From Saprospiraceae bacterium UBA7328 (GTDB lineage: Bacteria; Bacteroidota; Bacteroidia; Chitinophagales; Saprospiraceae): DNA of 17,632 bases. The notes below the pieces were generated by a model. The model ran no database searches, was not told the origin of the DNA, and saw nothing but the letters and a program-made list of their open reading frames with translations. Numbering within the stretch: position 1 is the first letter of the stretch; every line of letters begins with the position of its first letter. Both the position numbers and the translations under genes were made by a program. Location: the NCBI GenBank assembly GCA_002471345.1, contig DKPS01000227.1, positions 1 through 17,632 of the forward strand, read 5' to 3'. Shown one piece after another: positions 7,230-14,399 of the stretch.

Positions 7230-9703
7230 ACCTAACAAAAGGCCTACTTCTTTTATCTCTTTTAATTCACAGCTTCACCTTGATGAGTCAAAATTCAATT
7301 ACTATAAAAGGTAATATTAGGAATACTGAATCTCAACAAGTAGTTGAAAATGTAGAAATCTTTTCTGACCCAAAAGGGATCTTACACACTTCTGACATCA
7401 ATGGTTGTTTTACTATCACCGAAGTACCTATAGGATTAAATACATTAACTCTGTTCAGAGAAGGCTTTAACACTACATACATTTCATTCATCGCAAGAAA
7501 AGACACTATACTCGAAATCAATTTGAAAGCCCTAAGTGTAGAGCTCACTGAGATTCAACTCAGGGCCCGAAGGAAAGAGGAGTTTGCAATGAAAAGATTA
7601 AAAGATGTAGAAGGTACCTCTCTTTATGCAGGTAAAAAATCTGAAGTGGTAGTGATGAATTTAGTATCAGCTAATTTAGCTAGTAATAATTCGAGACAGA
7701 TATATGCTCAAGTTACTGGACTGAATGTATACGAAGGGAGCGATGGCGGATTACAGTTATCAATAGGAGGCAGAGGACTAGACCCTAATAGAACTTCAAA
7801 TTTTAATACTCGCCAAAATGGATATGATATTAGTGCTGATGTACTAGGATATCCAGAAAGTTACTATTCTCCACCTTCAGAAGCAATCTCAGAAATACAA
7901 ATTGTGAGAGGGGCGAGCTCTCTACAATATGGCACACAGTTCGGAGGATTGCTCAATTTTAAATTAAGAGAAATTCCTTCTTTCATTCCTATAGAAATAT
8001 TAAGTAAACAAACCATAGGATCATACGGCCTATTCAATACTTATAACTACATAGGCATCACAAAAGACAAGTTCTCTTTTAACTTATCTTATAACTATAA
8101 GCGTGGAGACGGATATCGTGAAAATTCTCATTACAAATCACATAGCATTTTCTTTTCTACTCACTACAGACCAAGTGCTAATACTTTGATTAAAGCAGAA
8201 TACACTCACTTCAATTATTTGGCTAAACAAGGAGGAGGCCTAACAGATACTCAATTTGGAGAAAACCCTCGTCAGAGTACAAGAGTACGAAATTGGTTTA
8301 ATGTCAATTGGAATCTCTTTAATATTAAAATGCTACATGAGTTTACGAAGAAAAACAGATTTAGTATTAGCCTGTTCGGCCTTTCAGCTTCAAGAAATTC
8401 AGTAGGGTTTAGAGGAAACCCTGTCATTCAGAACGAGAACCCTATTATTTCTTTAGACGAGCAAGATTCTGAAAATAATCATATTCTGCCCAGAGATCTC
8501 ATTATCGGAAATTTTAGAAATATAGGGGCTGAGATAAAGTGGCTTAGCGATTATCGAATAGCTCAAAAGAATGCTATCTTTTTAGTTGGGGCCAAAATGT
8601 ACAAAGCTAAAAACAATTCTATTCAAGGGCCTGGAAGCCTGGGAGTTGATGCTGATTTCGAGTTGAGAAGCAGCGAATTTAGTGACTATCCAGCTCAGTC
8701 TAATTTCAGGCTTCCAAATTCTAACTATTCAGTTTTCTCAGAGAATATTGTATATCTATCCGAGCATTTATCTATAACACCAGGTATTAGATTTGAATTT
8801 ATAAGGACAGGTACAGATGGTACTTATAATCAAGTCGTCTTCGATAATGCGGGTAATTCAATATCAAATAATTTGTTTAATGAACAGAAATCACTCAGTA
8901 GATCATTTGCAATTGTAGGAGTCGGATTGAGCTATAAAAAAAACAAAAAGGCCAATTTATATGCCAATATTTCCCAAAATTATAGATCTGTCACCTTCAG
9001 TGATATAAGAGTAGTGAGTCCTACATTTATTGTAGACCCTGACATCAGAGATGAAAGAGGATTTACAGCGGATCTTGGTTTAAGAGGTGTTATTGATAAA
9101 AAAATAACATATGAACTCAATGCCTATAGTATTCTCTACGATGATAGAATCGGAATAATCCTAGACGATAGAGCCAATAGAGTAAGAAAAAATATAGGCA
9201 AAGCAGCCATCACCGGCATAGAAAGTCTCCTTAATGTAAATGTGGGAGAAGTAATATCTGTAGGACCTAATATAAGTATTGATGCTTTCGCTAACACATC
9301 ATTGACTTATTCTCGCTATTTAGAATCTGAAGAAAACAATGTAGAAGGCAATAGAGTAGAATTCATTCCTAATTTAAATTTAAAATTAGGAGCAGGTTTT
9401 GGGTATAAAAATTTCTCATTGACGGGTCAGGTTTCACATCTTTCTGAGCAATATACAGATGTCCAAAATTCTGAGGTTGACGTATCAGGAGGAGTTAGAA
9501 ATGGAATTATTGGCCCTATTCCATCCTATACTGTCGTTGACTTTTCTTTGACTTTAAAACTTAAAAGCCTGAAGTTCGAATCAGGGCTGACTAATGCTTT
9601 GAATCACAATTATTTTACTCGAAGAGCTACTGGCTATCCTGGACCTGGGATCATTCCATCTGAAGGAAGATCTTTTTATTTTACTTTAAGCTATACACTT
9701 TAA
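7226..9703 (+). CDS. TonB-dependent outer-membrane receptor (FecA-like)
   Basis: An 825-residue outer-membrane receptor for energised uptake. A signal peptide (about 1-21, ending LMSQ) precedes a carboxypeptidase-like regulatory domain (about 24-105). The plug follows at about 130-250, with YAQVTGLNVYEGSDGG, LSIGGRGLDPNR, then EIQIVRGASSLQYGTQFGG, which is the conserved end of the plug. The rest is a 22-strand-type barrel ending GRSFYFTLSYTL. The plug pattern resembles Fe(III)-dicitrate receptors (FecA/CirA type), but the substrate is not fixed by sequence. It is the last gene of the operon and starts 4 bases inside the HTTM gene. The HTTM, imelysin-like and DUF4856 partners suggest iron or another scarce metal complex as cargo. 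Intact, of normal length for the family. Confidence 0.93.
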   Translation: MNLTKGLLLLSLLIHSFTLMSQNSITIKGNIRNTESQQVVENVEIFSDPKGILHTSDINGCFTITEVPIGLNTLTLFREGFNTTYISFIARKDTILEINLKALSVELTEIQLRARRKEEFAMKRLKDVEGTSLYAGKKSEVVVMNLVSANLASNNSRQIYAQVTGLNVYEGSDGGLQLSIGGRGLDPNRTSNFNTRQNGYDISADVLGYPESYYSPPSEAISEIQIVRGASSLQYGTQFGGLLNFKLREIPSFIPIEILSKQTIGSYGLFNTYNYIGITKDKFSFNLSYNYKRGDGYRENSHYKSHSIFFSTHYRPSANTLIKAEYTHFNYLAKQGGGLTDTQFGENPRQSTRVRNWFNVNWNLFNIKMLHEFTKKNRFSISLFGLSASRNSVGFRGNPVIQNENPIISLDEQDSENNHILPRDLIIGNFRNIGAEIKWLSDYRIAQKNAIFLVGAKMYKAKNNSIQGPGSLGVDADFELRSSEFSDYPAQSNFRLPNSNYSVFSENIVYLSEHLSITPGIRFEFIRTGTDGTYNQVVFDNAGNSISNNLFNEQKSLSRSFAIVGVGLSYKKNKKANLYANISQNYRSVTFSDIRVVSPTFIVDPDIRDERGFTADLGLRGVIDKKITYELNAYSILYDDRIGIILDDRANRVRKNIGKAAITGIESLLNVNVGEVISVGPNISIDAFANTSLTYSRYLESEENNVEGNRVEFIPNLNLKLGAGFGYKNFSLTGQVSHLSEQYTDVQNSEVDVSGGVRNGIIGPIPSYTVVDFSLTLKLKSLKFESGLTNALNHNYFTRRATGYPGPGIIPSEGRSFYFTLSYTL

Positions 9704-9817
9704 ACCAATCTTTTTAGTACAACGGTTGTCATGACTTTTAGTAATAATTGGTAGTTGAGGAGAACAAAATTGGTAGATTTTAAGAAATACAAGGAGCTTT
9801 TGTATAGGGATATATTC

Positions 9818-9837
9818 ATTCCTTTACACTAAAGAAT
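9818..9837. repeat. Short inverted repeat upstream of the small gene
   Basis: ATTCCTTTACACTAAAGAAT pairs ATTC(C)TTTA with TAAAGAAT around a CAC centre, with one bulged base. It lies 9 bases before the ATG at 9847, where it could be an operator or a leader hairpin. The gap 9704-9846 otherwise shows only a 5-bp palindrome (ACAAC-G-GTTGT at 9719-9729) and no clear terminator for the receptor operon. Confidence 0.3.
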
Positions 9838-9846
9838 TATAACATT

Positions 9847-10155
9847 ATGAAGGACTTTGATGTATTGTGTAAAAGTGAAAATGTCATTGTATTTAAATCA
9901 CAAAATTGTGAATGCATTAATATCACTTTATCCAATGTTAACATCCATATTAATAATGATGGATTGATGGAAATGATCCATTTGATGGAAAATAAGCTCT
10001 GTAATATTCGAGATGAGAATAAAACCGTATTTGTAGAAACTCCATGCCCTGGGATGTTGCTCTATTTTGAGGCACTTGAATTGCGGTCATTGATTGACAC
10101 TCTTTTAAGTGCAAAATTGAAATTAGAATTGAATAGTGTCAAGATAAAGAAATAG
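9847..10155 (+). CDS. Small conserved protein, probably DUF6686 family
   Basis: A 102-residue cytosolic protein with no signal peptide or membrane span. It resembles the small Bacteroidota family DUF6686: an early CxC (here N-C-E-C near residues 23-26), a following INITLSNVNIHI strand pattern, a helical middle segment, and a C-terminal helix around LELRSLIDTLLSAKLKLEL. The family assignment is from memory of the pattern and is moderate. Function is unknown. It stands 143 bases after the receptor gene, on the same strand, so it could be co-transcribed or have its own promoter. Its 3' side is followed closely by the first insertion-sequence remnant. Confidence 0.7.
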   Translation: MKDFDVLCKSENVIVFKSQNCECINITLSNVNIHINNDGLMEMIHLMENKLCNIRDENKTVFVETPCPGMLLYFEALELRSLIDTLLSAKLKLELNSVKIKK

Positions 10156-10231
10156 AGACTTTTAATACTAATGATTATAATCAATTCTATAATAAATGTT
10201 ATTTATAAGATGAGTCAAGTTAATTTTAATC

Positions 10232-11159
10232 GAAGTGATTTAAAACATAAAGTTAAAATATCGAATGGCTTAAAATAGTAGCTTTAGCGAACTTGAGGTT
10301 AAGAGTCAAAGATTCACTAAAGGCTACATAATGCATAATGATAGAATTAGTAAATTCTTTGTGAAGTATTTACCTGAATATGAGACTAGGAGAAAAATGG
10401 AGGTAAAGTGATGGCGAGTTGTCAAGGCGATTATTTACAAATTGAAGACTGGTTTACAGTGGCATCAGATTCCAATGCGTCAATTTTTTGGATTTGCCAG
10501 ATATACATGGTAATCAGTGTATTATCATTTCAATAAATGGTCACAGACTGAAATTTGAGAGAAATGTTATCAAGAGATACTTAATGTTTACAGGCCGAAA
10601 CTAGATATGTCTTTGAATAATTTAGATGGTTCTCATAGCCCGGCAAAAAGAGGTGGTGATACTGTTCGGTTTCAAAGTAGAAAAAAGAGCAAGACCACGA
10701 TCATTCTCATATTCACAGACAAATAAGGAGTCCCTAATTGGTTGGTCAAGACCTATAAGTGGAAATCATAATGATAGTTTTGAGCTTCAAAAAACAACTA
10801 GAGAAATCTTTGAACAAATGCAAAGGATAGGATGGGCTAATAACGGCTTATTTTTAAATGCTGATGCAGGGCTCGATGACTAAGACTTTAGACAAGAATG
10901 TGACCCAAGTGGTATCGTTGCAAATATTGATTTCAACAAAAGAAACAGGGGCAATAATGATGACTATCTCCTTGATAATGAACTATATAAGTTCAGATTC
11001 TCAGTAGAATAATTAAATGCATGTGTAGATGGATTTAAAACTCTTAGATTTAGATATGAGACTATAACAACCATTTAGATCGCTCTTCATACTAAAGCTT
11101 TTTCTTTGATACTTCTCAGAAAATTCAATCCTATTAAGATTTTGTTTTTTAATGACTTC
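10232..11159 (+). mobile_element. IS5-type insertion sequence remnant, copy A
   Basis: A 928-bp unit bounded by terminal inverted repeats: left GAAGTGATTTAAAAC (10232-10246) and right, in reverse complement, GAAGTCATTAAAAAAC (ending at 11159). Throughout it matches copy B at 12302-13229, which has the same length and ends; identity looks close to 90 percent by eye. It encodes one IS5-like transposase, now dead. The flanking bases (ATC left, TTT right) do not form a target duplication. Similarity to copy B fades but continues for about 25-30 bases beyond the right repeat (shared AATCCAATTC), so the true right end may lie slightly further out. Confidence 0.82.
10331..11144 (+). pseudogene. IS5-family transposase pseudogene (copy A)
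   Basis: The remains of a DDE transposase of about 270 residues. Aligned with copy B it shows YKLKTGLQWHQIPMR, SVYYHFNKW, LDGSH (first catalytic Asp), PAKRGGDTV, SRPISGNHND, LNADAG (second Asp) and FSVE (Glu region), which is the usual IS5-type order. It cannot be made: in-frame stops occur at 10409 (TGA), 10511 (TAA), 10556 (TGA) and 10724 (TAA). A one-base insertion near 10730-10737 then shifts the frame, and three more stops follow (TAA at 10881, then TAA and TAG further on). The longest open piece, 10626-10883, is only a fragment across the frameshift and is not a separate gene. Confidence 0.87.
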
Positions 11160-11201
11160 TTTAAAAAGTATACTCAAATCCAATTCATATTCCAAATCAA
11201 T

Positions 11202-12155
11202 CTAATTCACAATATTTTGAGGTCTACCATTTTGAAATGCTCGAATATTATCTGCAACAATATCTATCAACCTTCTTCTGGAAGCTCCTGTAGCCCAAGC
11301 TATATGAGGAGTAATAAAACATCTTGGAGTGGTCAGTAATATATGATTAGAAGAAGGTGGTTCTTCAGATAACACATCCAAATAGGCCGCAGCAATTTTT
11401 CTATTTTCTAAAGCAACTCTGAGATCTTCTTCGTTGATTAGTCCTCCCCTACCAGTATTCAACAAAATTGCAGATTGTTTCATTTGAGCTATTCTGTCAG
11501 CATTCATATACTCCAAATTAGATGCAGAAAGAGGAGTATGAAGTGTGATAATATCACTTTGATTTAAAAACTGATTTTCACTCAAATATTGCGCATTATT
11601 ATCAATGTCCTTTTCCTTTCCTCGACTTATAACCAAAATATTCATTCCAAGGCTTCTGCAAATCTGAGCTACGGTTTGACCTATTTTTCCATACCCATAG
11701 ATTCCAATATTTTTACCAGCTAATTCTGTTAAAGGGTAAGAATAGAAAGTGAAATCTGCAGACTGTGACCACTTTCCTGATCTTACATCCTCAAAATATT
11801 TGTTCATACTATTATAGTGGTGCAAAATCATAGCTATCACATGTTGAGCTACAGATAGAGAGCTATATCCCACAGCATTGCATACCGTTATTCCTCTTTT
11901 TTTTGTTACATCAATATCAATGTTGTTATAACCTGTAGCAAGGGTGCAGATGCATTTCACTTTTGGCAATTGCTCTAAGTCCTTTTTTCTTAAAGTTCTC
12001 TTATTCACCACCAAAATATCAGCATTAAGAGATCTCTCAATCAGCTCATCATCTGAGGTTCTGGGCCAAATCTTTAAATCACCTAAACTCTCAAGACTTT
12101 CCCAAGATAAGTCACCTGGGTTCGAAGTAAATCCATCTAAAACAACAATCCTCAT
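11202..12155 (-). CDS. D-2-hydroxyacid dehydrogenase (glycerate dehydrogenase-like)
   Basis: A 317-residue NAD(P)-dependent oxidoreductase that interconverts a 2-oxoacid and its D-2-hydroxyacid. The opening MRIVVLDGFTSNPGDLSWESL is typical of glycerate dehydrogenase/hydroxypyruvate reductase. The Rossmann glycine motif is GYGKIG (154-159). The catalytic set is present: Arg236 in NTGRGG, Glu265 in LSEEPP and His284 in TPHIAW. Length is normal and the ATG is at 12155. Oxalate, glycerate or another acid could be the real substrate. The gene lies between two dead insertion sequences and opposite to their transposase direction; its stop is only 42 bases from the right repeat of copy A. A decayed relative is at 3068-3380. 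No partner genes suggest a pathway. Confidence 0.92.
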   Translation of the reverse strand: MRIVVLDGFTSNPGDLSWESLESLGDLKIWPRTSDDELIERSLNADILVVNKRTLRKKDLEQLPKVKCICTLATGYNNIDIDVTKKRGITVCNAVGYSSLSVAQHVIAMILHHYNSMNKYFEDVRSGKWSQSADFTFYSYPLTELAGKNIGIYGYGKIGQTVAQICRSLGMNILVISRGKEKDIDNNAQYLSENQFLNQSDIITLHTPLSASNLEYMNADRIAQMKQSAILLNTGRGGLINEEDLRVALENRKIAAAYLDVLSEEPPSSNHILLTTPRCFITPHIAWATGASRRRLIDIVADNIRAFQNGRPQNIVN

Positions 12156-12301
12156 TTACATCATTTTAAAGCTAAAATAATAGCACCCTATTAGGTCTTA
12201 ATAATTATTTTTCAATTTAAGGTTAGAAATCCCACCATTCCTACTTGACCGAACATTAATATATTTTTTTGAAATATAAATTACAATGATAATTCTTGTT
12301 G

Positions 12302-13229
12302 GAAGTGATTTAAAAACACAATGTTCAAATATCAAATGGGTTAAAATGGTAGCTTTAGCAAACCTGAAGTTAAGAACCAAAGATTCACTAAAGGCTACAA
12401 AATGCATAAGGGTCAAATTAGTAAATTCTTTGCGAAGACTTTACCTGAATATGAGACTGGGAGAAAAATGAAGAAACAATTATGGTGAGTTGTCAAGCCG
12501 ATTATTTACAAATTGAAAACTGATCTACAATTGCATCATCTTCCAATGCGTCATTTTTTTGGATTTGCCAGATATACCTGGCAATCAGTGTATTATCATT
12601 TCAATGAATGGTCACAGACTGAAATTTGGGAGAAATGTTATCAAGAGTTACTTAATGTTTACAAGTCGAAATTAGATATGTCTTTGATTAATTTAGATGC
12701 TTCTCATTGCCCGGCAAAAAGAGGTGGTGATACTGTTGGGTATCAAAATAGAAAAAAGAGCAAGACCACCAACATTTTCATATTCACAGACAGATAAGGA
12801 TTTCCGATTGGTTGGTCAAGACCTATAAGTGGAAATCATGATGATAGTTTTGAGCTTCAAAAAACTACTAGTGAAATCTTTGATTAAATGCAGTGGATAG
12901 GATTGGCTAATAAGGGTCTAATTTTAAATGCTGATGAGTGGTTCGATGTCAATGACTTTAGACAAGAATGTGACCCAAGGGGCATCGTTTCAAATATTGA
13001 TTTCAATCCAAGAAATAGGGGCAATAATGATAACTATCTCCTTGATCATAAACTAAATAAGTTCAGATTCTCAGTTGAAGAATTAAATGTTTGGGTATGT
13101 GGATTTATAACTCAAAGATTCAGATATGAGACTAAAGCGACCAATTGTATGGCTCTTCATACGATAGCTTTTACTCTGATATTTCTCCGAAAATTCAATC
13201 GTATTAAGATTTAGTTTTTAAATGACTTC
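12302..13229 (+). mobile_element. IS5-type insertion sequence remnant, copy B
   Basis: A 928-bp unit with 15-bp terminal inverted repeats, GAAGTGATTTAAAAA at the left end and GAAGTCATTTAAAAA (reverse complement) at the right end, differing at one base. The three bases outside each end are TTG (12299-12301 and 13230-13232), which could be a 3-bp target duplication as made by some IS5-group elements. It carries one transposase frame with three stop codons. It is in direct orientation with copy A; the intact dehydrogenase gene lies between them. See copy A for the doubt about the right end. Confidence 0.84.
12402..13214 (+). pseudogene. IS5-family transposase pseudogene (copy B)
   Basis: One reading frame of 271 codons, from ATG 12402 to TAG 13212-13214, interrupted by only three in-frame stops: TGA 12486-12488 (from CGA, judging by copy A), TAA 12795-12797 and TAA 12885-12887. 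There is no frameshift. Translated across the stops it has YKLKTDLQLHHLPMR, YTWQSVYYHFNEW, LDASH (first catalytic Asp), PAKRGGDTVGYQNRKKSKTTN, PISGNHDDSFE, LNADEWFD (second Asp), NIDFNPRN and FSVEELNVW (Glu). The open pieces 12513-12797 and 12888-13214 are parts of this gene. The TAA at 12795 occurs at the same codon in copy A. Confidence 0.88.
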
Positions 13230-13287
13230 TTGAAGAAAAACTTAATCCAATTCTTAACTATTAGAATAGCAATCAGATTTCAGTAAT

Positions 13288-13303
13288 TGCAATATTAATT
13301 GCA
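13288..13303. repeat. Inverted repeat upstream of methyltransferase gene
   Basis: TGCAATATTAATTGCA has perfect 6-bp arms (TGCAAT/ATTGCA) around ATTA. It lies 200 bases before the methyltransferase ATG, in the 273-base gap after IS copy B, which otherwise shows no gene or clear promoter. Possibly an operator; chance is not excluded in such AT-rich DNA. Confidence 0.25.
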
Positions 13304-13502
13304 TCACAATTAAAGTATTTATGAAATCCCTTAAACTAGGGCTTCCAGAGTTTTACATTTTTAGCTTGAAGATTAACTTCTGTATTGAACAATGGAATAG
13401 AATGGTATTATCACTATTGAAACTTGATTATCTTTCTGTTTTGACCGGCAATTAAGAATTTGCACAAACTATATCAAGTCTAAAGTATAAACCAACGAAA
13501 CT

Positions 13503-14117
13503 ATGGGACTTTACTCAAAGTATATTCTTCCAAAAGTCATCCACAAAGTGTGTGGACTCAAACCTACTATGATCCAGAGGGGAAAAGTGATTCCAGAAGC
13601 AAAAGGAAGGGTGTTAGAAATTGGGATAGGTTCAGGCCTTAATATTCCATATTATGATGAGAAAAAAGTAAGCCAATTGGTTGGTTTAGATCCCTATCCA
13701 CACTCAAAAGCACTACATGAAGCAGCCGAAAGCTCACCACTTCAATTCGAATTTATAAGAGAATCAGCTGAACAATTGAGTATGGAAAATAGCGAATTTG
13801 ATACTGTGGTAAGCACCTATACATTTTGCACTATAGATCAATTAAAAGAATCATTATCCGAAATAAAAAGGGTCCTCAAGTCTTCAGGTCAACTCATATT
13901 TGTAGAACATGGCAAGGCTCCTGATGATAAAGTTCTGAAGACTCAAAATCGAATCAATCCGATTTGGAAAAAGATAAGTGGAGGATGTAATCTCAATAAA
14001 AACATTCCAGAAATATTAGAGAAAAACGGCTTTAAGATTTCCAACCTAGAAACGATGTATCTACCAGGCTGGAAACCCGCTACTTATAATTTTTGGGGAT
14101 TTGCTCAAACGCAATGA
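13503..14117 (+). CDS. Class I SAM-dependent methyltransferase
   Basis: A 204-residue cytosolic methyltransferase of the Methyltransf_11/UbiE-like type. The SAM-binding motif I is VLEIGIGSGLNIPYY (37-51), followed by the acidic loop LVGLDPYP, then the motif IV region FDTVVSTYTFCTI, and LKSSGQLIFVEHG after it. The overall pattern, including the N-terminal YILPKVIHKVCG and late WKKISGGCNLN, resembles METTL7-like and phospholipid or arsenite-type methyltransferases of bacteria; the substrate is not determined. The gene is complete and alone: insertion-sequence debris lies upstream, a hairpin follows its stop, and the peptidase gene downstream starts 282 bases later. Confidence 0.88.
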   Translation: MGLYSKYILPKVIHKVCGLKPTMIQRGKVIPEAKGRVLEIGIGSGLNIPYYDEKKVSQLVGLDPYPHSKALHEAAESSPLQFEFIRESAEQLSMENSEFDTVVSTYTFCTIDQLKESLSEIKRVLKSSGQLIFVEHGKAPDDKVLKTQNRINPIWKKISGGCNLNKNIPEILEKNGFKISNLETMYLPGWKPATYNFWGFAQTQ

Positions 14118-14130
14118 CCAGGGCATTGAA

Positions 14131-14160
14131 TCAATTATCTCAACAGAAAAAGATAATTGA
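14131..14160 (+). terminator. Perfect hairpin after methyltransferase gene
   Basis: TCAATTATCT (14131-14140) and AGATAATTGA (14151-14160) are perfect 10-bp complementary arms around a 10-base loop, 13 bases after the methyltransferase stop. Position and stem fit a transcript end, but there is no T-run after it on either strand and the stem is AT-rich. It could instead be an operator. Confidence 0.45.
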
Positions 14161-14399
14161 GAGACTTGAACTTTCATTTCATAGATTTGTCTGATTGCAT
14201 TCATGCATTTAAGAAATTAAAGAGGACTACAATTAGTCGATATACCATCCATAATTTAGAGAAAGCATCTCCTTTAATTCTTCTTTAATAACATCTAATA
14301 TATCTAAATAACAAATGGCCAAATTTTTTCATTTCAAAAGTAATAATGTTTACAATTTCATTTTGATTTGTTAGTTCTAATTGTCAAGGATTGTTGAAA

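Noticed and set aside
10626..10883. Separate small gene
   Set aside because: It is a slice of transposase copy A made open by a one-base insertion; it matches copy B before and after the slice.
12261..12277. ATATTT/AAATAT inverted repeat upstream of IS copy B
   Set aside because: Such A/T-only palindromes are expected by chance at this base composition.
12286..12471. A 61-residue reading frame at the left end of copy B
   Set aside because: It overlaps the IS left end in a different frame from the transposase, resembles nothing, and is not open in copy A.
12513..13214. Two separate small genes (12513-12797 and 12888-13214)
   Set aside because: Both are in the same frame of the copy B transposase, separated by single stop codons, and together give one DDE transposase.
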